A stretch of 64,000 nucleotides of DNA from Hahella chejuensis KCTC 2396 (GTDB taxonomy: Bacteria; Pseudomonadota; Gammaproteobacteria; Pseudomonadales; Oleiphilaceae). The notes beneath the pieces are model-generated. The model ran no database searches and was not told the DNA's origin. It saw only the letters and a list, made by a program, of their open reading frames with translations. The stretch lies in assembly GCF_000012985.1 (NCBI RefSeq), contig NC_007645.1, positions 3,254,501 to 3,318,500 on the forward strand, in the 5' to 3' direction. This document shows positions 32,901 to 43,500 of the stretch, piece by piece (position 1 is the first letter of the stretch; the number at the start of each line of letters is the position of its first letter). A program made the position numbers and the translations under genes.

Positions 32901-35900
32901 AAACCTTGATTCTCGCCGGCGCCCTGGCGGCGCAGACGATTTCCGCCACCTCCGCCTCCAGTCTGGTGGAGAGTCTGACTCTGGACCTGGATTCAGCCTC
33001 CGGCGCGACTATCTCTGGCGGAACGCTGACCCTTGGCGGCGGCGTTACGCTGACAATGAATAACGGCAGCGGCGACACCGGCTCCATCGGAACCGTATTT
33101 GCGGGAACCGGAAGCCTGAGCAAAACCGGCGCGGGCGCGCTAACGCTGACAGGAGCTCAGACTTACAGCGGAACCACCACGATCAGCGCAGGCGCGCTCA
33201 GCATAGCGTCTGACAGCAATGTGGGAAGCGGGCAGTTGGTGTTGAACGGAGGGACGCTGACGGTGACTGGATCGACCACGATCAACAACGCCATCCATGT
33301 GGCGGCGGACAGTACATTTAGCGTCAGCAGCAATGTAACTGCCTCCGGCTTGTTGTCGGGTTCTAACCCATTGACGAAAACCGGCGCGTCAACGCTGACC
33401 CTGTCAAATACGGGGAACGCCGCCTCTTTCAGCGGCGCGATGACTGTCTCGGCGGGAACGCTGGCGGTTTCCAGTGACGCTAATCTCTCCAGCGGCGTCA
33501 TTACGCTGGATAGCGGCGTGCTGAACCTGACAGGCGCAACCTTTACCGTCGATAACGCCATCGTACTTGGAGCCGGAGGCGGTACAGTCGGGGCGCTGGC
33601 GGGGACCAAGGTCCTGTCCGGCGTGGTTTCAGGGAGCGGCAGTTTCTCTAAAACCGGCGGCCCCGCATTGACCCTGTCAGCCACCAATACTTACACCGGC
33701 GGAACTTCCATTAACGGAACAAACGGTTTGATTATCACAGATAGCGCCAATCTGGGTTCAGGGAATGTGACATTAAAAGTTAACAGCCTTCTCAGTGTGA
33801 CGGGGTCGGGCGTCACCATCGCCAATAACCTGGTTATGGAAGGCGACGCCACATTGAGCAACGCCAACGATATTACCTGGTCTGGCGTGATCAGCGGCTC
33901 CGGCGCCTTGGCCAAATCAGGAGCGGGCACATTGACGCTATCCGGTTCTCAGACCCAGACCGGCGGGTTAAGCATCACCACAGGAAGCGTCAGCATCGCC
34001 GGAGACAGCAACCTCGGGTCTGGGACACTGACGCTGGATGGCGGCTCACTTATCGTGACCGGGTCCGGGATAACCGTCGACAACGCGCTCAGCCTGGGCG
34101 GGAGCAATGGGACGATCAGCAACGCCAGCTCCTTAACCTGGTCAGGCGTCATCAGCGGCTCTGGCGGGCTGACTAAAACCGGAGCGGGAACGCTGACGCT
34201 GAGCGCAACCAACACCAATACCGGAACTATTGCGCTATCCGCTGGAACCCTGGATGTCAGCGGCGCTGTCGGAGGCGCAGTCAGCGTCGCCAGCGGAACC
34301 ACCCTGCAGGGCGGGGGCTCTATCGGCGGACTGGTGACGGTAAGCAGCGGCGGGACGCTACAGATAGGAAGCTCCCCTGGCGATCTCACCCTCGGTAACG
34401 GCCTCACCGTGAACAGCGGCGGCGCGTTGGTGACGCGCATCAATGGAACCACCGCCGGCTCTGGCTATGATCAATACAATGTCACCGGCGCCGTCACTCT
34501 GGGCGGAACCTTGAGCGTCATTGGCAGCTACACCGGCAACGGCGGAGATAGTTTCGTGATCATCAACAACGACGCCAGCGACGCTGTCAGCGGTATTTTC
34601 AACGGGCTGTCGGAGGGGGATAAATCCACGACGCTGAATGGCGTTCCTCTGACCGTGAGCTATCTCGGCTCCAGCGGCAACGACGTCACGCTTACCGTGG
34701 TCCCGCCCACGGTCACGGACGCCAGGATCTCCATTTCCGGAGCCTCAGGAACCAGCGGCGCGTTCAAAATTGGCGATGTCGTCACGACCACCTGGGATGA
34801 CACCGCCGCCACCGGCGATAACAATGGCGACATCGCCAGCGTGTCCGTCGACTATTCCGCTTTTGGCGGCGGGGCGTCGGTCGCCGCGAGCAATTCCGCC
34901 AACACCTGGACGGCGACATACACCATCACGGCAGGCGTCGTTGATGGAACCAATTTGAATGTCTCCATCACCGCGACGGACTCAGGCGGCGTCAGTAAGA
35001 CCACGGCGGACTCCACCAACGCGACAGTGGACAATATCGCGCCGACAGTGACCGCCGGCAATATTTCCCTGTCGGGAGCGTCCGGAACCAGCAGCGCCTA
35101 CAAAATCGGCGACATCGTCACCGCCACCTGGAACAATACCGGCGGCGGCGATAGCAACAGCGACACGATCAGCGGCGTGAGCGTCGACTTCTCCGCTTTT
35201 GGCGGTTCTTCGGTAGCCGCCAGCAATAGCTCCGATACTTGGACGGCGACCTATACTATTCTCTCCGGCGCGGTCGACAGCACGAACCTGAACGTATTGG
35301 TGACGGCGACAGATAATGCAGGCAACGCCAAAACCACGTCAGGCTCGAATAATGTCACCGTGGACAACATCGCGCCGACACTGACCGACGCCAAGATTTC
35401 CATCGCGGGCGCCACCGGAACCAGCGGCGCCTACAAAATCGGCGATACTGTTACCGCCACCTGGAATGACACCGCCGCCACCGGCGACAATAACAGCGAC
35501 ACGATCAGCGCCGTAAGCGTCAACTTCACTGCTTTTGGCGGCGGCGCGGCGGTCGGCGCCTCCAACAGCAGCGATACCTGGACGGCCAGTTACACGCTGG
35601 TCGCCGGCGCCATCGACAGCAGTAATCTGAATGTTTCCGTGACAGCCACCGACAACGCCGGCAATACAGCCCTGGTAGCGGACACCAGCAACGCCACGGT
35701 GGATACTCAGGCGCCGACGGTCTCCTCGGTCACTTCATCGACCGCCAATGGGAGTTATAAAACAGGGGATGGCGTATCAATACAGATCCTGTTCGATCAA
35801 TCGGTGGTTGTCTCCGGAACGCCGCAATTGCAACTGGAAACCGGAATAACAGACCGTAACGTCGATTACGCTTCAGGCTCTGGCGGCTCCACGCTGAATT

Positions 35901-36607
35901 TCGCTTATACGGTGCAGTCCGGCGACGCCAGCGCGGATCTGGATTACACCGGAACCGGCGCGCTCGGCTTGAACGGCGGAACGATCGTTGATGACGCAGG
36001 CAATGCGGCGACCCTGACCCTGGCCGCCCCGGGCGCGGCCAATTCCCTGGGCGCCAATAAGGCGTTAGTGATTGACGCCATCGCGCCCAGCTTGAGCCTG
36101 ATTACGCCGGTCACGACGCCCACCACCGACAGCACGCCCAATATCACCTTCAGTACGGATGAGGTGGGAACCCTCAGTATGGGCGGCAGTTGCGGAACCA
36201 GTAGCTCCACCACGATCAGTAGCACAGGTAACCACAGTATTACTCTGACCCAGACTGACAACAGCAGTGCATTGGGAGATGGAACCTATAGCGACTGTAC
36301 GGTTACGGTCACTGACGCGGTCGGCAACGCCAGCACGGCATTGGCGATTACCGCCTTCACGGTGGATACCACCGCGCCCAGCGGACATAGCGTGAGCTTT
36401 GACGACAGCACGATCAGCTCCACTGAAGCGAGCAGTCAGAGCTTTACCTTCGCCAGCGCGGAAGTAGGGGCCAGTTACAGTTACAGCATCTCATCCAGCG
36501 GCGGTGGAACCGCCGTCAGCGGTAGCGGATCGGTAACCAGCGCGAGTCAGCAAGTGACGGGGCTTAACCTGTCTGGACTGAACGACGGAACATTGACCCT
36601 GTCGTGA
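29933..36607 (+). CDS. Giant DUF4347 adhesin, 5' part of a frameshifted gene
   Basis: This 2224-codon part starts with signal peptide MSRFLLNGLTSVFVSLGLTGASHAA. Residues about 87-245 form a DUF4347 domain (LHVFSHAEDGALYLGD, DVMFYGCNLAQSEKGEALLE, DVAASDDLTGAERLGGDWDLE). After beta-sandwich segments come autotransporter-type beta-strand repeats at about 33060-34400 (GSLSKTGAGALTLTG…YSGTTTISAGAL), three ~111-residue Ig-like repeats at about 34710-35710 (GASGTSGAFKIGDVVTTTW) and an Ig-like block. It stops at TGA 36605-36607 inside the first 100-residue repeat. There the sequence CTGTCGTGACC lacks one base relative to the sister repeats (CTGTCCGTGACC), and the reading continues at once in the next frame at 36604. 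The intact gene would span 29933-46389. Expected location is the cell surface. Confidence 0.88.
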   Translation: MSRFLLNGLTSVFVSLGLTGASHAAGGGYSYQGGRRGSSRGADSGLMTLASVDALSVREVLRAGWKRDGTKPAGADELEITNAAAIRELVIIDDAVPEKRRIYEKLEPGVAFATLRPGEDGLAQLRAILSRYRDLRALHVFSHAEDGALYLGDSVVTKETLSREINTLASLDQAMQDGADVMFYGCNLAQSEKGEALLELVSAKARVDVAASDDLTGAERLGGDWDLEIKKGDIDAKPRFDSIAMVDFTAVLPYTGTLGLGGVTPGYANAKSYTIGGTSYTIKFKSGGSGSKDLYNYNAGYIYIGTRDSTQTSSSVYFTSGETFSLNSLYVYHGFGAPTKTIRITSSKGGTQDSTGPVAASTGATINFSGAQWTDITSFTVQYSDNASLDWLKLDNISIANLQSSMDSDGTLTASAVVTEPVGLSSTVDTIGEAVDLFDFTLTDGGGGDGLPMTVSQVVLNVTGTSSDTERGNIIWRLNGNDASFVAGSYNGVSDTITFSSLSISVADNTSETYTVSGYYGTPTGLTEDHTVILSVDGDSDLVVGSSGTQMASGQSAVTNGSGATLDVTASKLTFSTQPAGSTSGSALTTQPVVAATDIFSNVDVDYASNISLSESSSGFLSGTTTMTPVSGVATFTNVAYTASADQENFALTAAASGLSDGTSNTVTSDVVATQLRFSTQPAPTSIDSGSSTSFTTVPVVQAVDGANTLDVGYSTDIVLSVTDPNDSVLDGTVNSLSGSGDGDGSGTTVTLTPSSGSVTYTNLALQYTNGGATDTIALRAASGGLSSANSSSITSTVNNAPVISNLNGDSVSWAGVGGTVNLDAGGDAGGSDTELDALNGGNGDYSGGTLTVQRVGGAVTSDLFGFDVDGAAFSVNGSDLQSFGQSFASFTNANGVLSITFNSSSTAATTALVSNVISRITYRNDTPGGDASVRFTLSDGSKSTTADASVQSDSIYITNTTDTASIDRTDGVSFSEAIAIANADGTGTQTLILAGALAAQTISATSASSLVESLTLDLDSASGATISGGTLTLGGGVTLTMNNGSGDTGSIGTVFAGTGSLSKTGAGALTLTGAQTYSGTTTISAGALSIASDSNVGSGQLVLNGGTLTVTGSTTINNAIHVAADSTFSVSSNVTASGLLSGSNPLTKTGASTLTLSNTGNAASFSGAMTVSAGTLAVSSDANLSSGVITLDSGVLNLTGATFTVDNAIVLGAGGGTVGALAGTKVLSGVVSGSGSFSKTGGPALTLSATNTYTGGTSINGTNGLIITDSANLGSGNVTLKVNSLLSVTGSGVTIANNLVMEGDATLSNANDITWSGVISGSGALAKSGAGTLTLSGSQTQTGGLSITTGSVSIAGDSNLGSGTLTLDGGSLIVTGSGITVDNALSLGGSNGTISNASSLTWSGVISGSGGLTKTGAGTLTLSATNTNTGTIALSAGTLDVSGAVGGAVSVASGTTLQGGGSIGGLVTVSSGGTLQIGSSPGDLTLGNGLTVNSGGALVTRINGTTAGSGYDQYNVTGAVTLGGTLSVIGSYTGNGGDSFVIINNDASDAVSGIFNGLSEGDKSTTLNGVPLTVSYLGSSGNDVTLTVVPPTVTDARISISGASGTSGAFKIGDVVTTTWDDTAATGDNNGDIASVSVDYSAFGGGASVAASNSANTWTATYTITAGVVDGTNLNVSITATDSGGVSKTTADSTNATVDNIAPTVTAGNISLSGASGTSSAYKIGDIVTATWNNTGGGDSNSDTISGVSVDFSAFGGSSVAASNSSDTWTATYTILSGAVDSTNLNVLVTATDNAGNAKTTSGSNNVTVDNIAPTLTDAKISIAGATGTSGAYKIGDTVTATWNDTAATGDNNSDTISAVSVNFTAFGGGAAVGASNSSDTWTASYTLVAGAIDSSNLNVSVTATDNAGNTALVADTSNATVDTQAPTVSSVTSSTANGSYKTGDGVSIQILFDQSVVVSGTPQLQLETGITDRNVDYASGSGGSTLNFAYTVQSGDASADLDYTGTGALGLNGGTIVDDAGNAATLTLAAPGAANSLGANKALVIDAIAPSLSLITPVTTPTTDSTPNITFSTDEVGTLSMGGSCGTSSSTTISSTGNHSITLTQTDNSSALGDGTYSDCTVTVTDAVGNASTALAITAFTVDTTAPSGHSVSFDDSTISSTEASSQSFTFASAEVGASYSYSISSSGGGTAVSGSGSVTSASQQVTGLNLSGLNDGTLTLS
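33060..34400 (+). repeat. Autotransporter-associated beta-strand repeats
   Basis: At least six protein-level repeats of the form GSGSLSKTGAGTLTLSGxxTxTGGTxIxxGxLxI-xDSNLGSGxLTLxGG occur within the 5' part of the adhesin. They predict a right-handed parallel beta-helix stalk like that of passenger domains of type V adhesins, although no type V translocator follows them. Confidence 0.75.
34710..35710 (+). repeat. Three ~111-residue Ig-like repeats
   Basis: Units begin near 34710, 35040 and 35375. Each carries ISxxGAxGTSxAxKIGDxVTxTWxxT, FGG-x-VAASNSxxTWTATYT and a closing ATVDNIAP. They differ in sequence from the 100-residue repeats that follow and appear to be an older tandem expansion. Confidence 0.75.
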
Positions 36608-39600
36608 CCTTGACCGATCCTGCTGGCAACGCCGCTACAGCAGTCACGAACACCAGCACGCTGGATAAAACCGCGCCGACGGGCCACAGCGTGAGCTTTG
36701 ACGACAGCACGATCAGCTCCACTGAAGCGAGCAGCCAGAGCTTCACCTTCGCCAGCGCAGAGGTCGGCGCTAACTATAGCTATAGCATCAGCAGTTCTGG
36801 TGGAGGAACGGCGGTGACCGGCTCCGGCTCGGTGACCAGCGCCAGTCAGCAGATCGCCAGTCTGGATCTGTCTGGCTTGAATGATGGAACGCTCACACTG
36901 TCAGTGACTCTGACTGATACCGCCGGCAACGCGGCTACCGCAGTCACCGATACGGCGACGTTGGATAAAACCGCTCCGACGGGCCACAGCGTGAGCTTTG
37001 ACGACAGCACGATCAGCTCCACTGAAGCGAGCAGTCAAAGTTTTACCTTCGCCAGCGCGGAAGTAGGCGCGGGTTTCAGTTACAGCATCTCATCCAGCGG
37101 CGGTGGAACCGCCGTCAGCGGTAGCGGGACGGTAACCGGCGCGAGTCAGCAAGTGACGGGGATCAACCTGTCTGGCTTGAACGACGGAACGCTCACACTA
37201 TCAGTGACTCTGACCGATCCCGCCGGCAACGCGGCTACCGCAGTCACCGATACGGCGACGCTGGACAAAACCGCGCCGACGGGGCATAGCGTGAGCTTTG
37301 ACGACAGCACGATCAGCTCCACTGAAGCGAGCAGTCAGAGCTTTACCTTCGACAGCGCAGAGGTCGGCGCTAACTATAGCTATAGCATCAGCAGTTCTGG
37401 TGGAGGAACGGCGGTGACAGGCTCCGGCTCAATCACTAGCGCCAGCCAGCAAATCGCCAGTCTGGATCTGTCCGGCTTGAATGATGGAACGCTCACACTG
37501 TCAGTGACTCTGACCGATCCCGCCGGCAACGCCGCCACCGCAGTCACCGACACGGCGACGCTGGATAAAACCGCGCCGACGGGCCACAGCGTGAGTTTTG
37601 ACGACAGCACGATCAGCTCCACTGAAGTGAGTAGTCAGAGCTTCACCTTCGCCAGCGCAGAGGTCGGCGCTAACTATAGCTATAGCATCAGCAGTTTTGG
37701 TGGAGGAACGGCGGTGACAGGCTCCGGCTCAATCACTAGCGCCAGCCAGCAAATCGCCAGTCTGGATCTGTCCGGCTTGAATGATGGAACGCTCACACTG
37801 TCAGTGACTCTGACTGATACCGCCGGCAACGCGGCCACCGCGGTCACGGATACGGCGACGCTGGATAAAACCGCGCCCAATGGCCACAGTGTGAGTTTTG
37901 ATGACGCTACGGTCAATGCGACGGAAGCGGCGAGTCAGAGCTTCACCTTCGCCAGCGCGGAAGTAGGGGCGGGTTTCAGTTACAGCATCTCATCCAGCGG
38001 CGGTGGAACCGCCGTCAGCGGTAGCGGATCGGTAACCAGCGCGAGTCAGCAAGTGACGGGGCTCAACTTGTCTGGGCTGAACGACGGAACGCTCACGCTG
38101 TCGGTCATTTTGACCGATGCAGCCGGCAACACCGCTACGGCTGTTACCGATACGGCGACGTTGGATAAAACCGCGCCGACGGGCCATAGCGTGAGCTTTG
38201 ACGACAGCACGATCAGCTCCACTGAAGTGAGTAGTCAAAGTTTTACCTTCGCCAGCGCAGAGGTCGGCGCTAACTATAGCTATAGCATCAGCAGTTCTGG
38301 TGGCGGGACGGCGGTGACAGGCTCCGGCTCGGTGACCAGCGCCAGTCAGCAGATCGCCAGTCTGGATCTGAGCGGCTTGAATGATGGAACGCTCACGCTG
38401 TCAGTGACTCTGACCGATACCGCCGGCAACGCGGCCACCGCAGTCACCGATACGGCGACGTTGGATAAAACTGCGCCGACAGGTCACAGCGTGAGCTTTG
38501 ACGACAGTATGATCAGCTCCACTGAAGCAACCAGTCAGAGCTTCACCTTCGCCAGTGCGGAAGTAGGGGCGGGTTTCAGTTACAGCATCTCATCCAGCGG
38601 CGGTGGAACCGCCGTCAGCGGTAGCGGGACGGTAACCGGTGCGAGTCAGCAAGTGACGGGGCTCAACCTGTCTGGTCTGAACGACGGAACGCTCACGCTG
38701 TCGGTCATTTTGACCGATGCCGCCGGCAACGCGGCCACTGCGGTCACGGATACGGCGACGTTGGATAAAACTGCGCCAACGGGCCACAGCGTGAGCTTTG
38801 ACGACAGCACGATCAGCTCTACTGAAGCAACCAGTCAGAGCTTCACCTTTGCCAGCGCAGAAGTAGGCGCGGGTTTCAGTTACACCATCTCATCCAGCGG
38901 CGGTGGAACCGCCGTCAGCGGTAGCGGATCGGTAACCAGCGCGAGTCAGCAAGTGACGGGGATCAACCTGTCTGGGCTGAACGACGGAACGCTCACACTG
39001 TCCGTGACTCTGACTGATACCGCCGGCAACGCGGCTACCGCAGTCACCGATACGGCGACGCTGGATAAAACCGCGCCCAGCGGCCACAGCGTGACCTTTG
39101 ACGACAGCACGATCAGCTCCACTGAAGCGAGCAGTCAGAGTTTTACCTTCGCCAGCGTAGAGGTCGGCGCTAACTATAGCTATAGCATCAGCAGTTCTGG
39201 TGGAGGAACGGCGGTGACAGGCTCCGGCTCGGTGACCAGCGCCAGTCAGCAGATTCCCGGTATTAATCTCAGCGGGTTGCCTGATGGAACCTTAACCCTG
39301 TCGGTCACTTTGACCGATACTGCCGGCAACACCTCCACGGCTGTCACCGACACGGCGACGCTGGATAAAACCGCGCCGACGGGCCACAGCGTGAGTTTTG
39401 ACGACAGCATAATCAGCTCCACTGAAGCGAGCAGTCAGAGCTTCACCTTCGCCAGTGCGGAAGTAGGCGCGGGTTTCAGTTACAGCATCTCATCCAGCGG
39501 CGGTGGAACCGCCGTCAGCGGTAGCGGATCGGTAACCAGCGCGAGTCAGCAAGTGACGGGGCTCAACCTGTCTGGGCTGAACGACGGAACGCTCACGCTG

Positions 39601-40568
39601 TCGGTCATTTTGACCGATGCAGCCGGCAACACAGCTACGGCGGTCACCGACACGGCGACGCTGGATAAAACCGCGCCCAATGGCCACAGCGTGAGCTTTG
39701 ACGACAGCACGATCAGCTCTACTGAAGCGACCAGTCAAAGCTTCACCTTCGCCAGCGCGGAGGTCGGCGCTAACTATAGCTATAACATCAGCAGCTCCGG
39801 CGGCGGAACGGCGGTGACCGGAAGCGGAACTATCGCCAGCGCCAGCCAGCAAGTGACGGGGCTTAACCTGTCTGGACTGAACGACGGAACATTGACCCTG
39901 TCCGTGACCTTGACCGATCCCGCCGGCAACGCCGCCACTGCTGTTACAGATACGGCGACGCTGGATAAAACCGCGCCCAATGGCCATAGCGTGAGTTTTG
40001 ACGACGCTATGATCAATGCGACGGAAGCGGCGAGTCAAAGCTTCACTTTCGCCAGCGCAGAAGTGGGGGCCAGTTACAGCTATACCATCAGCAGTTCTGG
40101 CGGAGGAACGGCGGTGACCGGTTCCGGCTCGGTGACCAGCGCCAGTCAGCAGATCGCCGGTCTGGATCTGAGCGGGCTCTCTGACGGCGCCCTGACCTTG
40201 TCCGTCACCTTGACGGATGTCGCCGGCAACGCGGCGATGGCGACCACGGATACGGCGACCTTGGATACGGCTTCGCCCACCGGGCAGACGGTGAGCTTCG
40301 ACGATGGCGCCATCAACGCCACAGAAGCCGCCAGCCAAAGCTTCACTTTCGCTGGCGCGGAGGTGGGGGCGACGTTCAGCTACAGTATCGCCAGTGCCGG
40401 AGGAGGGACCGAGGTTACCGGAAATGGTTCGATCACCAACGCGAGCCAGCAGGTGACAGGAGTGAATGTGAGCGGACTTTCCGATGGAACATTGACGCTG
40501 TCCGTGGTGCTCACGGATGCCGGCGGCAATGCCGCCACTGCTGTGACCGCCACCGCAACCCTGGACGC
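36371..40568 (+). repeat. Fourteen tandem 300-bp (100-residue) Ig-like repeats
   Basis: Units start at 36371, 36670, 36970 and then every 300 bp to 40270. Each encodes [20 protein letters not shown]…[28 protein letters not shown]. The first interval is 299 bp; all others are 300, which locates a one-base deletion in unit 1. Units fall into two subtypes, 'ANYSY…TAVTGSG…QQIASLDL' and 'AGFSY…TAVSGSG…QQVTGLNL', that mostly alternate. The last unit is diverged, and a more diverged fifteenth relative lies at about 40858-41160. Confidence 0.92.
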
Positions 40569-43500
40569 CACGGCGCCGAGTCTGGCGGAAACCACGCCGG
40601 TGTCGACGCCGACGTCGGATACCACGCCGAACGTCAGTTTCTCCAATACGGAAGCGGGGACGTTGGCGGTGGGCGGCAGTTGCGGCAGTGCAGCGGAAGG
40701 CGCTGCGCCTTCAGGAACGCAGACGATCACTTTGACGGGAACGGATAACAGCAGCGCTCTGGCGGATGGAACCTATTCCGGCTGTACGTTGACGGTGACC
40801 GACGCCGCAGGCAACGCCAGTCCGGCGCTGACCTTGACCAGCTTCACGGTTGACTCCACCGCGCCGTCCGGTTTCTCAGTGGCTTTCAGCGACACGACTC
40901 TCAACGCCAGCGAAGCCAGCGCCGGCGCTTTTGTCTTCACTGCCGGCGAGGTAGGCGCGGAATACAACTACAGCGTCACTTCCAGTGGGGGGGGAAGCGC
41001 CATAACCGGTTCTGGAACCTTGAGCAGCGCAAGTCAGAATATCTCTCTCGCAAGCCTGTCGGGATTGAGCGATGGTGCGCTGACGCTATCCGTGACGCTG
41101 ACGGACGTTACCGGAAATGTCAGCGCAGCGCAGACCGCCAGTGCGACGCTGGACGCCTCGGCGCCGACGCCGAATCTCAGCAGTACAGCCTCCGACCCCG
41201 CCAATGCGGCGTTCACCGTTTCCATCAGCTTTGGCGAGACCGTCAGCGGCTTCGCTGTCAGCGATATTGTCGCCGCCAACGCGATCCTGAGCGCTTTCAC
41301 TGATAATGGCGGCGGCAGCTACAGCGTGACGGCGACGCCGTCCGCAGATGGCGCGGTGACTTTGGACATCGCCGCAGACGTGGCCGAAGACGCAGCTGGC
41401 AACGCCAACGCCGCGGCGACGCAGTTCAGCATCGTCTATGACGGCACAGCGCCGACGCCGGCGATCAGCTCGTCCGCCGACAATCCAACCAGTGCGGCAT
41501 TTTCTGCGGCCATTGCATTTGGCGAGAGCGTCAGCGGCTTTGCGATAGACGATATCGCGGCCGGCAACGCCAGTCTGAGCGGACTCACCGACAACGGCGG
41601 AGGCAGTTTCAGCGTTACCGTTACGCCGATCGCTGACGGCGCCGTAACCCTGGATATCGCCGCCGACGCAGCCCAGGATGCAGCGGGTAATAATAACGCC
41701 GCGGCGGCCCAGTTTAGCCTGACCTACGACGGCAGTGGTCCGACGCTGCAAAGCTCCACTCCCGCCAACGGCGCAGTGGATGTGGAATATAATGCGACCT
41801 TGTCGTTTACCTTCGACGAGGATCTGGCGATCGGCTCCGGCTCCGCCACCCAGATCAGCCTGTATCGCGCGGCAGACGATGAGTTGGTGGAAGCCATTGA
41901 GATCAGCTCCGCTCAGGTCTCTGTCAGCGGATCGACGGTCACCGTCGCTCCGGCGGAAAACTTTACGCCAAACCGCGCGTATTACGTACGCATCGGCGCC
42001 GAGGCGTTGACCGATACCCTGGGCAACGCCTATGCCGGATTGAGCGGCGGGCTCAGCTTCACCGTGGGGAATCATGTTCCTTCCGCCGTCGCGGATACGG
42101 TGGAAACGGACGAAGACAACGCCATTTCCATTCAGGTCCTGGCCAATGACAGCGATGTGGACAGCCAGCTCAACCCGGCCAGTGTATTAGTCTCCACTGC
42201 GCCGAATCATGGCGCTGTCAGCGTGAATACCGGGACAGGCGTCGTCACTTATGAACCTGAGGCCGACTACAACGGCGCTGACAGCTTTAGCTATACCGTG
42301 GAGGATGTGCATGGCGGGATCTCTTCCGCCGCCCTGGTCTCTATTACCGTGACGGCGGTCAACGATGCGCCGGTGGCGATGGCGGATGTCGCCTCGACTG
42401 ATGAAGACACGATGGCGTCCATTGATGTCGCCGCCAACGATACGGACATTGATGACGTAGTGGATGCGACGACGTTGGCGATTGTCGCCACGCCGTCTCA
42501 TGGCGCGGCGGTGGTGAACGCCGGTAAGATCGATTACACGCCGGACATTGATTTTAACGGAAGCGACAGCTTCACCTACAGCGTGAAAGACGGGCAGGGC
42601 GCTTTGTCCAATGTGGCCTCGGTGATCGTCAACGTGACAGGCGTCAACGATTTACCGAACGCCGCCAATGACAGTGTGACAACGGACGAGGACACGTCTG
42701 TCAATATCTCCGTGCTGGACAACGACGCGGATGTAGATGGTTCACTGCAAGCGTCAACCGTCACGGTTATTGCGAACGCCAGCCATGGCGTCGCCAGCGT
42801 CAACGCAGGCTCCGGCGTGATCCAGTATGAACCTGCGGCGAACTACAATGGCGCAGACAGCTTCACCTATATCGTAAAAGACAATGAAGGCGCCGCCTCC
42901 AATATCGCCACGGTCGCCGTTACGGTTAACAGCGTCAACGACGCCCCTGTGGCTTTGGATGACGCAGCGACGCTACTGGAAGACAGTGCGCATACCATCA
43001 ATGTATTGGGTAATGACAGCGATGTGGACGGAACCATACAGCCAGCCACCGTAGAGATAATGGAGGCTCCTCTTTATGGCGACGTCAGCATCGACGCCGG
43101 CACTGGCGCGGTCAGTTATACGCCCTCCAGCGACTTTAGCGGCGTTGATCAATTCCTCTATCGGGTTCAGGACGACGGCGGAGACTGGTCAAACAACGCG
43201 ACGGTGGCGCTGACGATTGAAAGTCTGAATGACGCCCCCCTCGCCAATGACGACAGCGCGGCCACCAATGAAGACGCCCCTGTGGTGATCGCAGTTCTGG
43301 ATAATGATCAGGACGTGGACGGCGTACTGGACGCGTCCGCTATCCGTATCGAAAGCGCGCCAGGCTTGGGAACGGTGACGGACAACGGAGACGGCACATT
43401 GACTTACACGCCCAACGCCAATGAGTTCGGCGCTGACAGCTTCGAATACAGCGTTAAAGATGACGAGGGCGATAGTTCCAATACGGCGACGGTGACCCTC

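Noticed and set aside
36604-36607. GTGA overlap as genuine translational coupling between two separate giant genes
   Set aside because: The overlap falls inside a 100-residue repeat that is otherwise 300 bp long. Unit 1 is 299 bp, so a one-base deletion explains it better, and the second half has no export signal of its own.
36371-40568. CRISPR array suggested by regular repetition
   Set aside because: The period is 300 bp, the repeats are coding and contiguous and there are no spacers.
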